This document shows, piece after piece, positions 42,588-50,590 of a DNA stretch of 64,000 bases. The position numbers were made by a program, and so were the translations under genes. Under the pieces are notes generated by a model. It saw only the letters and a program-made list of their open reading frames with translations, was not told the origin of the DNA and searched no databases. The DNA is from SVFI01 sp964519385 (GTDB lineage: Bacteria > Bacillota > Clostridia > Lachnospirales > Lachnospiraceae), in assembly GCA_964519385.1 (NCBI GenBank), contig CAZFLR010000009.1, positions 1 to 64,000 on the forward strand. Reading direction: 5' to 3'. Each line of letters opens with the position of its first letter. Position 1 is the first letter of the stretch.

Positions 42588-43469
42588 CTACTCCTTTTTG
42601 CCTGTATAGGAAAGCAACTGTAATTTTCGTTTTAATTCTGTCAACTGGACAGAAAGACTGCAGTCAAAAATACCGCTCTCCGTCTCAATCAGACACTCAT
42701 TTTTCGCAAGCGTGCGGTCTTCCACAATTTCAAGGAGCGAGTTTTTAACACATCCTTCTTCTATAATCTGCGGCTTCTGCATGCTCACATAAGAGTAATC
42801 CTGCTCCGATACATGTACAAGATAATGCTCGCTCATCTCAACCGCCCGAAGCGTAGAAGCAATCAAATGCTGCAATATGTTGCGATACTGTGACAATTCC
42901 ACATCGAACACATGCTCATATATTCCCGTCAGTTCCTGTATCAGATACGGCTCCATCTCTTCCAGACGCTGCTCGTACTGACGCTGTAACTGTTCTTCTT
43001 TTTGCGCGTACTGTGCCAAAGCCGCCTCCGAATCCGCATTTGCCTTCTGAATGCCCGCACTGTATCCGTCCTGCATTCCTTGACGGTACGCATCATCATA
43101 GGCCTTTTTCGCGTCCTGCTGAGCCATCGCCTGCGCCTGCTGACATATCTCCTGCGCCTGTGCCTGTGCCTGCGCAATAATCTCCTGTGCCTGCGCCGAT
43201 GCCTGCGAAAGCCGTCCGTCATCCTCCGGCATCTGTTCTGCCTGCATCAGCTCCGCTTCCGGATTGTCCGCAAACAATGCATCCATCGATCCACTCTGCT
43301 CCGCATCCTCATCAAAGCTCTGCATCAGATACGGCTCTGCCTCCTGTCCCGTTTCCGGAAATCCGGAGGATGCCATCTTTTCTTCAATCGCCTTATTGGA
43401 ATCAATCACCCTGACTTCTTCCTGATTCACATTCACCCAGCCTGACTTTAACAAATTCCGGTTATACAA
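42588..43469 (-). CDS. fliH: Flagellar assembly protein FliH
   Basis: Regulator of the FliI ATPase, about 293 residues. The chosen start is a TTG at 43469, 11 bases from GGAGG, giving MYNRNLLKSGWVNVNQEEVR; a GTG at 43481 overlaps the ribosome site. The centre (about 95-160) is extremely rich in Gln and Ala (QAQEIIAQAQAQAQEI), a continuous coiled coil with GxxxG-like repeats beyond it. It overlaps the end of fliG by eight bases. Confidence 0.88.
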   Translation of the reverse strand: MYNRNLLKSGWVNVNQEEVRVIDSNKAIEEKMASSGFPETGQEAEPYLMQSFDEDAEQSGSMDALFADNPEAELMQAEQMPEDDGRLSQASAQAQEIIAQAQAQAQEICQQAQAMAQQDAKKAYDDAYRQGMQDGYSAGIQKANADSEAALAQYAQKEEQLQRQYEQRLEEMEPYLIQELTGIYEHVFDVELSQYRNILQHLIASTLRAVEMSEHYLVHVSEQDYSYVSMQKPQIIEEGCVKNSLLEIVEDRTLAKNECLIETESGIFDCSLSVQLTELKRKLQLLSYTGKKE

Positions 43470-44478
43470 CGATTTCGTCACCTCCGCCTCTGGAGATAAC
43501 AATCTCTGCAGAATCTTCCAGCTTACGGATAATGTTAACAATCTTCTGCTGTGATTCTTCAACGTCTTTCATACGCACAGGTCCCATGAATTCCATGTCC
43601 TCTTTAATCATTGCAGCAAGACGTTTTGACAGGTTGTTAAAGATTGCATTCTGAACCTGTTCATTTGCTCCCTTAAGCGCGATTGCAAGGTCGGAATTTT
43701 CCACATCACGGAGAACTCTCTGGATTGCACGGTCGTCGAGAAGCAGAATGTCTTCAAATACAAACATTTTCTTCCGGATTTCATCCGCGAGCTCAGGCTC
43801 TTCAATTTCAAGTGTTTCCATAATATGCTTTTCAGTTCCGCGGTCAACCGTGTTGAGAATTTCAACCACAGCATCCACACCGCCGATTACGTTGTACTCC
43901 TGATTTACCAGAGATGAAAGCTTGGTCTCAAGCACTCTCTCCACCTCTTTAATGACATCCGGGCTGGTGCGGTCCATCGTTGCAACACGCTTGGCAACAT
44001 CCGCCTGCCTGTCAGGTGCAAGAGCCGAAATAATCTGAGCCGCCTGCGTCGGTGAAAGATAAGAAAGGATAAGGGCAATCGTCTGTGGATGTTCATCCTG
44101 TATAAAGTTAAGCAACTGGGAGGCATCTGCCTTCCGGACAAATTCGAACGGTTTTACCTGAAGTGAAGCCGTAAGTCTGCCGATAACCTCCAGTGCCTTC
44201 TCCGGTCCGAGAGCACCTTCCAAAAGCTCCTTCGCATATCCGATACCACCCTCTGCAATATACTGCTGGGCCAGACAGATTTCATAAAACTCGTTAATCA
44301 CGTCCTCTTTTACCTGTGTCGTGATGCTTTTTGTATTTGCAATTTCAAGCGTCAGCTCTTCAATTTCTTCTTCCTTTAAATGCTTAAATATCTGCGAAGA
44401 TTTCTCAGGTCCGAGAGAAATCAAAAGAATCGCCGCTTTCTGTATTCCTGTATATGTTAAGTCTGCATATCGGGCCAT
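43462..44478 (-). CDS. fliG: Flagellar motor switch protein FliG
   Basis: C-ring protein that generates torque with MotA. 338 residues; start ARYADLTYTGIQKAAILLIS. The middle domain contains EHPQTIALILSYL, and the C-terminal charged helix includes DDRAIQRVLRDVENSDLAIA, the MotA-contact region. It follows fliF by six bases. Confidence 0.97.
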   Translation of the reverse strand: MARYADLTYTGIQKAAILLISLGPEKSSQIFKHLKEEEIEELTLEIANTKSITTQVKEDVINEFYEICLAQQYIAEGGIGYAKELLEGALGPEKALEVIGRLTASLQVKPFEFVRKADASQLLNFIQDEHPQTIALILSYLSPTQAAQIISALAPDRQADVAKRVATMDRTSPDVIKEVERVLETKLSSLVNQEYNVIGGVDAVVEILNTVDRGTEKHIMETLEIEEPELADEIRKKMFVFEDILLLDDRAIQRVLRDVENSDLAIALKGANEQVQNAIFNNLSKRLAAMIKEDMEFMGPVRMKDVEESQQKIVNIIRKLEDSAEIVISRGGGDEIVV

Positions 44479-44484
44479 TCTCTT

Positions 44485-46086
44485 TTACCCCCAATCTTCC
44501 GTCAACCAGTTGCGGAGAAGATTCGCCACCGCTTCCGGATTTTCATCCACACATTTTTCTATCATCTTACGGGCATCTGACTTGCTGTCCAGATCGATAT
44601 TTTCAATCTCCTGATCCGGCGTAGACTGCAGAAGATTTTCCACTGCAAGCTCTTCTTCCGTGTCCTCTTCCTTCTGCGAACGCATACTTCGGATTACGAC
44701 AAAGGCAAGAACACCGAGTATTGCGATAATCAGAAGTATCTGCACAATATCCGTTGCACGGACAGACGGACCTTCCTTGTCAAGAAATACCGGTACCTCG
44801 TAAGCTACAACGGAAATATTCTCCGTCGCTATTCCTGTCGCCGTATGTACGATGCCAAGCACATCCTCGTCCACCTCAAGCTTCACCTGTTCACTGTTGG
44901 CAGCCTTAAACTCTTCCCACGACATATCCGCAAGAAGTCCCTGTTTCTCCACTTCCTCTTCATTGTACATATGAAGCTTCTTTGCCGTTACGGAAATCGA
45001 AGATTCATCATACTTAATCAGTCCGGGCGGAATCGTCTGCTCCGTCACCGTCTCACTCGGAAGATACTTTCTCTCCTCCTCCGTCACGGTCGATGTGCTT
45101 CCGTCACCATTACTGATGACATAAGTGGAGCCGTTCTCACCGTTGCTGCCGGTTCCCGGCTCTCCGCCGACACCCGTTTCATTTTCAGAGTTGTATATAT
45201 TTTCGGAAGCCAGATATCCCTGAGACATTCCGTCTGCGACGTAATAATTGTGGTCTGTCTTTTTATAAGATGAAAAATCCAGTGAAAGATTACTTGCCAC
45301 CTCAATCATGTCATACAGGTCCGTGCCCAAAAGCACATTCTTTACTTCCTGCTTTACCAGTTTCTCCGCTTCCTGCTTCATGGAAATCTGCGTACCTATA
45401 TTGCCGACTCCCGAAGCCTGTGTCTCACCGGAAAACAAAAGATTTCCTACCGTGTCTATGATTGTGACATTGTCTGTCGTGGAATTTCCGAGTGCCGTCG
45501 CAATAAAATGCGCCAGTGAGGAAGCCACATCCTGTGGCATATCGCCCGCGAGCTTCAGTACAACCGAAGCAGACGACTCCAGATTCTGACTAATCAGCGT
45601 TCCGTCATCCTCCGGAAGAATCAGCGTCACATGAGCTTCCTTGACATACTCATTTGCCATCAGGTCGCTTTCCATTTCCTTTTCTTTATAATAGACATAT
45701 CTTTTCTGCTTATCAGATTCCGTTGTAGAAAAACCACCGCTCGTAACATCTTCAATGCCAAAGCCTTCCGAAGAAATATCATTGGCACCGAGAACCAGCC
45801 GTGCATCGGAAAGCTGTTCCTTAAGAACATAAACCGTCAGCGCGTCTTCGGATGTATAATTCGTAATCTCATTGTTCTCAAGAAGCTCTGTCACTTCCGC
45901 AGCTACTGCCGTCGTCTCACAAATCTTGACCACTGCATACTGAGGCCTTGTCAAAACGTAGCTCAAAACTCCGATTGCCACAATCACGCCGGCAACCGAG
46001 CACACTATGATGGTCTTCTGTTTCGGACTGAATTTATTCCACCATTCCAAAAGCTTACTTGGAATCTCTTTCAGTTTGTCCGCCAT
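44485..46086 (-). CDS. fliF: Flagellar MS-ring protein FliF
   Basis: 533 residues with two membrane helices (about 24-43 and 443-462), ring-building motifs between them (YVYYKEKEMESDLMANEYVK), a Gly/Ser/Asn-rich loop (about 305-330), and a C-terminal FliG-binding tail (ARKMIEKCVDENPEAVANLL). GGAG precedes the ATG. Confidence 0.97.
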   Translation of the reverse strand: MADKLKEIPSKLLEWWNKFSPKQKTIIVCSVAGVIVAIGVLSYVLTRPQYAVVKICETTAVAAEVTELLENNEITNYTSEDALTVYVLKEQLSDARLVLGANDISSEGFGIEDVTSGGFSTTESDKQKRYVYYKEKEMESDLMANEYVKEAHVTLILPEDDGTLISQNLESSASVVLKLAGDMPQDVASSLAHFIATALGNSTTDNVTIIDTVGNLLFSGETQASGVGNIGTQISMKQEAEKLVKQEVKNVLLGTDLYDMIEVASNLSLDFSSYKKTDHNYYVADGMSQGYLASENIYNSENETGVGGEPGTGSNGENGSTYVISNGDGSTSTVTEEERKYLPSETVTEQTIPPGLIKYDESSISVTAKKLHMYNEEEVEKQGLLADMSWEEFKAANSEQVKLEVDEDVLGIVHTATGIATENISVVAYEVPVFLDKEGPSVRATDIVQILLIIAILGVLAFVVIRSMRSQKEEDTEEELAVENLLQSTPDQEIENIDLDSKSDARKMIEKCVDENPEAVANLLRNWLTEDWG

Positions 46087-46110
46087 TTTTCTCTCCTGCT
46101 TTCCTTTTTA

Positions 46111-46437
46111 TTAAATCTGCATGTTCATAATCGTTCTGTACGATTCCAGGAACTTATCACGCACGGCAACCGTGTACTGAAGTGCCGTTGAAGCCTTCTG
46201 AAGGGCAATCGTCAGATCGTGTGTATTTTCCGTTTCTCCGAGTGCAAGCTTAATCTCTTCATCCTCTGCATCGGAAATATAAGCATTCGTCTCATTCAGG
46301 CTCTGCATTGCCGAGTCAAAGAATGAGGCAAAAACATTATTCTCTGCCGTATCACCGGTTGTTGTGTCATATGTATTGCTGTCGATTGCATTCTGAATAA
46401 CACCGCTGCTTACATTGTATAATGAACTGATATCCAT
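46111..46437 (-). CDS. fliE: Hook-basal body protein FliE
   Basis: Connects the MS ring to the rod. 108 residues; the C-terminal DLTIALQKASTALQYTVAVR and ESYRTIMNMQI are diagnostic. It starts 22 bases after flgC. Confidence 0.95.
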   Translation of the reverse strand: MDISSLYNVSSGVIQNAIDSNTYDTTTGDTAENNVFASFFDSAMQSLNETNAYISDAEDEEIKLALGETENTHDLTIALQKASTALQYTVAVRDKFLESYRTIMNMQI

Positions 46438-46459
46438 CTCTTACTTCCTATCCCTTTCA

Positions 46460-46900
46460 TTAACTTTGTGCCATCTCAAGGCCTTTAACCGCCATACTCT
46501 TGCTCGCCGTAAAGGCTGTTGCATTGGCCTCATACGCTCTTGTGGCATCAATCAGGTTCGTCATCTCCGTAACCACATCCACATTCGGATAAGAAACATA
46601 ACCGTTCTCATCTGCATCCGGATGGGAAGGATCATAAACCATCTTTAAATCCGTTGTCGTATCCTCAAACGTTGCAGCCACCTTTACACCGCCGGCCTGA
46701 TAGGTTCCCCTTGCCTTGTCAAGCGCGCTGGAAAAGCTCAGTCCGTTTCCCTTCTCTTCAAAAATTACAGACTTGCGACGGTAAGGTGTTCCGTCCTCTG
46801 TTCTTGTCGTGTCAACATTCGCAATATTTTCTGAAATCACATCCAGCCTGTAACGCTGTGCTGTCAGTCCGGATGCATTAATATCAAAAGATTCAAACAT
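46460..46900 (-). CDS. flgC: Proximal rod protein FlgC
   Basis: 146 residues with the N-terminal LTAQRYRLDVISENIANVDT and C-terminal AYEANATAFTASKSMAVKGL that form the rod coiled coil. AGGAGG precedes the ATG. Second gene of the operon. Confidence 0.96.
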   Translation of the reverse strand: MFESFDINASGLTAQRYRLDVISENIANVDTTRTEDGTPYRRKSVIFEEKGNGLSFSSALDKARGTYQAGGVKVAATFEDTTTDLKMVYDPSHPDADENGYVSYPNVDVVTEMTNLIDATRAYEANATAFTASKSMAVKGLEMAQS

Positions 46901-46927
46901 ATCAATTCCTCCTGTCCGTCAATTTCT

Positions 46928-47317
46928 TTACTTCATCACCATTTTCAATCTGGAAAACTCCTGATTGGTGCTGTTAATAAGTGCATTATATTTAATCTGA
47001 TTGCTTGCCAGATAAGCATTCTCAGTATCAATATCCACATTATTGCCGTCGAGCCGGTAAGAAAATCCGGAATAATCCGTGTACGTTGTCGGGGTCAGCG
47101 AACGAATATTCAGGCTGCTCACCTTATGATCCGTCTCAATATACTTCGCATCACTCATCGCACGGCGAAGCGTGTCTTCAAATGCGACATCCTGCCTTTT
47201 ATAATTCGGCGTAGTTGCATTGGCAATGTTGTGGGAAATCGCCTCGTTTCGCATCCAGGCTGCATCCGATGCCTTGTCAAGTACATTTACATAGTCAAAT
47301 ACATTTGAATTAATCAT
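46928..47317 (-). CDS. flgB: Proximal rod protein FlgB, first gene of the fla/che operon
   Basis: 129 residues from the ATG at 47317 with AAAGGAG upstream. AWMRNEAISHNIANATTPNYK is split as the typical rod N-terminal motif (residues about 21-41), and the C-terminal NQIKYNALINSTNQEFSRLK pairs with it. The promoter and codY terminator lie directly upstream. Confidence 0.96.
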   Translation of the reverse strand: MINSNVFDYVNVLDKASDAAWMRNEAISHNIANATTPNYKRQDVAFEDTLRRAMSDAKYIETDHKVSSLNIRSLTPTTYTDYSGFSYRLDGNNVDIDTENAYLASNQIKYNALINSTNQEFSRLKMVMK

Positions 47318-47357
47318 ACAATCACTCCTTTTGGGCATAGAACACCCACTCTATTTT

Positions 47358-47385
47358 ATTATAAGGAAAACAAAAAAAAACACAA
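47358..47385 (-). promoter_or_regulatory. Promoter of the fla/che operon
   Basis: TTGTGT (47385-47380), 16 bases, then a perfect TATAAT (47363-47358). The predicted start is about 35 bases before flgB. This is a sigma-A type site like the main fla/che promoter of B. subtilis; I saw no SigD-type box and no clear CodY box near it. Confidence 0.75.
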
Positions 47386-47398
47386 GGTTTAATTGAAC

Positions 47399-47430
47399 AA
47401 AAAATGGATTCACAGTATGTAAATCCATTT
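47399..47430 (-). terminator. Terminator of codY
   Basis: An 8-bp stem AATGGATT/AATCCATT with an 11-base loop, followed on the minus strand by six T residues. It lies between the codY stop and the flgB promoter and separates the two units. Confidence 0.85.
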
Positions 47431-47480
47431 CCATTCAAAGAATCTCCTTATTCTTTCTTATTCTGTTGTATCATATTCTG

Positions 47481-48254
47481 TCACTGACGTATCTTGTCAA
47501 TCTCCTCATAAAGGACTTCATTTAAAACCTTAATATAAGTTCCCTTCATACCGGAAGAACGTGACTCTATCACACCTGCACTCTCAAATTTGCGGATGGC
47601 GTTTACAATAACCGAACGTGTTATGCCGATTCTGTCCGCAATCTTACTTGCAACAAGAATGCCTTCCATTCCGTTGAGCTCGTCAAAAATATGTACAATG
47701 GCCTCAAGCTCTGACTGTGACAGGGTACCTATGGCTGACTTGACCACCGCACGCTTGCGAATCTCCTCCGCACTCTCCTCATTTACGGAGCGGAGCATCT
47801 CAAGTCCTACCACCGTTGTACCGTACTCGCAAAGAATAATATCATCAATCTCGTACTCTTCATCCAGCTTATATATAAACAAAGTACCGAGCCGTTCTCC
47901 TGCTATATCTATCGGTGAAATCAACGCCTTATACGCCTCTACCCCCGGATTCTCAAATCCGAGCGTCTGCAGGTTGACATTTTCCTTCGTCGAAAGCACG
48001 CTCAGAAATCTCTCATTCAGCTCATTATCGACAAATGTGCCGACCTTGCTCTCAAACAGCTCATCCAGCACGGCAATGGACTCCTTATTGCCTACGCCGA
48101 GAACCTTGCCCTTCCTGCTTATCACAAGAACATTCGACTGCAAAATCTCCTTTAACACATTGCATATATCATTAAAAACAACCTTGCTCGAATTATTATT
48201 GTGAAGTAACTTCCCTATCTTTCTGGTTTTATCTAATAACTGTACACTACTCAT
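47481..48254 (-). CDS. codY: Global regulator CodY
   Basis: GTP- and branched-chain-amino-acid-sensing repressor. 257 residues: GAF domain (1-155, with SVQLLDKTRKIGKLL at the start) and a C-terminal winged HTH (LVASKIADRIGITRSVIVNA, then IRKFESAGVIESRSSGMKGT), which contains the highly conserved CodY HTH. It has its own promoter. Its neighbours topA and flgB are as in Bacillus; the clpQY and xerC genes that lie between topA and codY there are missing here. Confidence 0.97.
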   Translation of the reverse strand: MSSVQLLDKTRKIGKLLHNNNSSKVVFNDICNVLKEILQSNVLVISRKGKVLGVGNKESIAVLDELFESKVGTFVDNELNERFLSVLSTKENVNLQTLGFENPGVEAYKALISPIDIAGERLGTLFIYKLDEEYEIDDIILCEYGTTVVGLEMLRSVNEESAEEIRKRAVVKSAIGTLSQSELEAIVHIFDELNGMEGILVASKIADRIGITRSVIVNAIRKFESAGVIESRSSGMKGTYIKVLNEVLYEEIDKIRQ

Positions 48255-48300
48255 TGGTGTCGCTCTCCTAATTTTACGAAAAACGATGTGCTACAAACCT

Positions 48301-48329
48301 ATCGTACCACAATAATACAAATTTTTCAA
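48301..48329 (-). promoter_or_regulatory. Promoter of codY
   Basis: TTGAAA (48329-48324), 17 bases, then TACGAT (48306-48301) with a TGG just before it, which makes an extended -10 element. The leader is about 40 bases. A good sigma-A type match. Confidence 0.75.
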
Positions 48330-48359
48330 TGTGTTCGTACAATTAAATAAATAATCTAA

Positions 48360-50438
48360 CTATTTTGTTTCCTTTTCCTTCGTCTCTATATGAGAGCACT
48401 CCTCATTGGCACAAACAAGCTTATTTCCCTTTTCCAGCAATGCATGATTGCACACCGGACAAAGCTTTCCGCTCGGACGCTGCCATGTCATAAAATCGCA
48501 TTCCGGACTGTTCTCGCAGCTATAATAACGTCTTCCCTTCTTCGTCTTGCGGATTACAACCTCTTTTCCGCATTTCGGACAGGAAACACCTATCTTTTCC
48601 AAATACGGCTTGGTATTGCGACATTCCGGAAATCCCGGACACGCCAGAAACTTGCCGTGCGGACCGTATTTTATCACCATCTGACGGTTACAGAGGTCAC
48701 ATACCACATCCGAAACCTCATCGGCAATCTTCACCGACTCAAGCTCCTTCTCTGCCCGTTTGACCGCTTCATCCAGATCCGGATAAAAATTCTCAATCAC
48801 TGTTTTCCAGTTGACTGCCCCTTCCTCCACGGAATCAAGAAGCGATTCCAGATTCGCCGTGAAATTGACGTTCACAATACTCGGGAACGCATCCTTCATA
48901 ATTTTATTGACTGCCTCTCCAAGCTCTGTTACATAAATATTCTTCGCTTCCTTCACCACATAACGGCGTGCCAGAATCGTGGTAATCGTCGGCGCGTATG
49001 TACTTGGCCGTCCGATTCCGAGCTCTTCAAGCGTCCTTACAAGACTCGCCTCCGTATAATGTGCCGGCGGCTGTGTGAAATGCTGTTTTTCCTCATATTT
49101 ATTCAGGGAGAGAGAAGCATCCTTATCCAGCTCGGCAAGTGCCGTAATATTCTCTGCCTTCTCCTCGTCATCCTGCGTATATACAGTCATAAAGCCCGGG
49201 AATTTCACATCTGAGGCTGCCATTGTAAAACGGTAATCCCCTGCATCAATTTTCACTGAAGTTGTCTCATAGACAGCCGGTGCCATACGGCTTGCAACAA
49301 AACGCTTCCATATTAACTGGTACAGACGCAGAAGATCCCTTCCCACAGAATCCTTTATCTGCGACGGCAGACGATTGATGTCCGTCGGACGGATTGCCTC
49401 ATGCGCATCCTGAATCTTTCTGTTACTCTTTTCTCTCGCCTGAACAGCCGCTGCATAAGCCTCTCCGTAAACTTCCGTTATGAACTTATGTGCAGATGCT
49501 TCCGCCTCCTCTGAGACTCTTGTAGAATCTGTACGCAGATAAGTGATTAAACCTACCGTTCCTGCCCCCTTAATCTCCACACCTTCGTAAAGCTGCTGCG
49601 CCAGACGCATCGTCTTCTGTGTGGAAAAATTAAGAACCTTACTCGCTTCCTGCTGAAGCGTGGATGTGGTAAACGGAAGCGGAGCCTTCTTCATACGCTC
49701 CCCCTTCTTCACATCTGCAACTCTGAAATCTGCTCCCGTAAGGGCACTCTTAATCGCATGAAGCTCCTCCGCGGAAGAGATAGCCATCTTCTCATCCCTG
49801 GTTCCGTAAAAATGGGCACACAAAGGCTTCTTAGCACCTTTCACACTAAGAAGAGCATCCAGCGTCCAGTATTCCTCCGGAATAAAGACATTGATTTCAT
49901 CCTCCCGGTCACAAATAATACGGAGAGCTACCGACTGTACTCTTCCCGCCGAAAGTCCGCGTTTTACCTTTGCCCAGAGCAGCGGTGAAATCTGATATCC
50001 CACCATACGGTCCAGCACACGTCTTGCCTGCTGCGCATCTACCAGGTCCATATCGATGGTGCGTGCATTCTTCAGCGACTCCTTGACCGCATTTTTCGTG
50101 ATTTCATTAAATGTAATACGATACACCTTTTTATCCTGAAGCTTCAGAGCCTCAAAAAGATGCCATGAAATTGCCTCACCTTCACGGTCCGGGTCAGTTG
50201 CCAGATAAATCTTCTCTGCCTTCTTCACTTCCTTGCGCAAAGCTGCCAATATATCGCCTTTTCCGCGAATCGTTATATATTTCGGCTCGAAGTTATTCTC
50301 AGGACTCACACCCATCTGACTCTTCGGCAAATCCCGTACATGTCCGTTACTTGCCATAACCTCGTAATTAGCACCTAAAAACTTTTTAATTGTCTTCACC
50401 TTTGCCGGCGACTCCACAATTACTAAATACTTTGCCAT
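48360..50438 (-). CDS. topA: DNA topoisomerase I
   Basis: Relaxes negative supercoils. 692 residues: TOPRIM domain (VIVESPAKVKTIKKFLG at the start, DPDREGEAI at 82-90), active-site Tyr300 in GLITYLRTDSTRVS, and three C-terminal four-Cys zinc ribbons (CDLC...CPGFPEC, CPKC...CENSPEC, CPVC...CANEEC). Full length and intact. Transcribed from its own promoter; no terminator was seen before the codY promoter. Confidence 0.98.
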   Translation of the reverse strand: MAKYLVIVESPAKVKTIKKFLGANYEVMASNGHVRDLPKSQMGVSPENNFEPKYITIRGKGDILAALRKEVKKAEKIYLATDPDREGEAISWHLFEALKLQDKKVYRITFNEITKNAVKESLKNARTIDMDLVDAQQARRVLDRMVGYQISPLLWAKVKRGLSAGRVQSVALRIICDREDEINVFIPEEYWTLDALLSVKGAKKPLCAHFYGTRDEKMAISSAEELHAIKSALTGADFRVADVKKGERMKKAPLPFTTSTLQQEASKVLNFSTQKTMRLAQQLYEGVEIKGAGTVGLITYLRTDSTRVSEEAEASAHKFITEVYGEAYAAAVQAREKSNRKIQDAHEAIRPTDINRLPSQIKDSVGRDLLRLYQLIWKRFVASRMAPAVYETTSVKIDAGDYRFTMAASDVKFPGFMTVYTQDDEEKAENITALAELDKDASLSLNKYEEKQHFTQPPAHYTEASLVRTLEELGIGRPSTYAPTITTILARRYVVKEAKNIYVTELGEAVNKIMKDAFPSIVNVNFTANLESLLDSVEEGAVNWKTVIENFYPDLDEAVKRAEKELESVKIADEVSDVVCDLCNRQMVIKYGPHGKFLACPGFPECRNTKPYLEKIGVSCPKCGKEVVIRKTKKGRRYYSCENSPECDFMTWQRPSGKLCPVCNHALLEKGNKLVCANEECSHIETKEKETK

Positions 50439-50488
50439 TCCACATTCCCCTGTTCTTTGCTACGAACTATTTTTCATAATCGTTTCAA

Positions 50489-50517
50489 ACTATACACCAA
50501 TTTTTCCGGTGTGTAAA
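50489..50517 (-). promoter_or_regulatory. Promoter of topA
   Basis: TTTACA (50517-50512), 17 bases, then TATAGT (50494-50489). About 45 bases of leader precede the topA ATG. Promoters of topA are often supercoiling-sensitive, but nothing here shows that directly. Confidence 0.7.
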
Positions 50518-50533
50518 GTTATTTTTTTGTATA

Positions 50534-50571
50534 CAAAGAAAAAGGAAAGAATCTCTTTTGAAATTCTTTCC
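50534..50571 (-). terminator. Terminator of the pilus operon
   Basis: A 12-bp stem with one mismatch (GGAAAGAATTTC/GAGATTCTTTCC) and a 4-base loop, followed by TTTTTC. It lies 20 bases past the stop of the 1606-residue protein and closes the pilus-like operon. Confidence 0.9.
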
Positions 50572-50590
50572 TTTCTTTCACGCCTTATCC

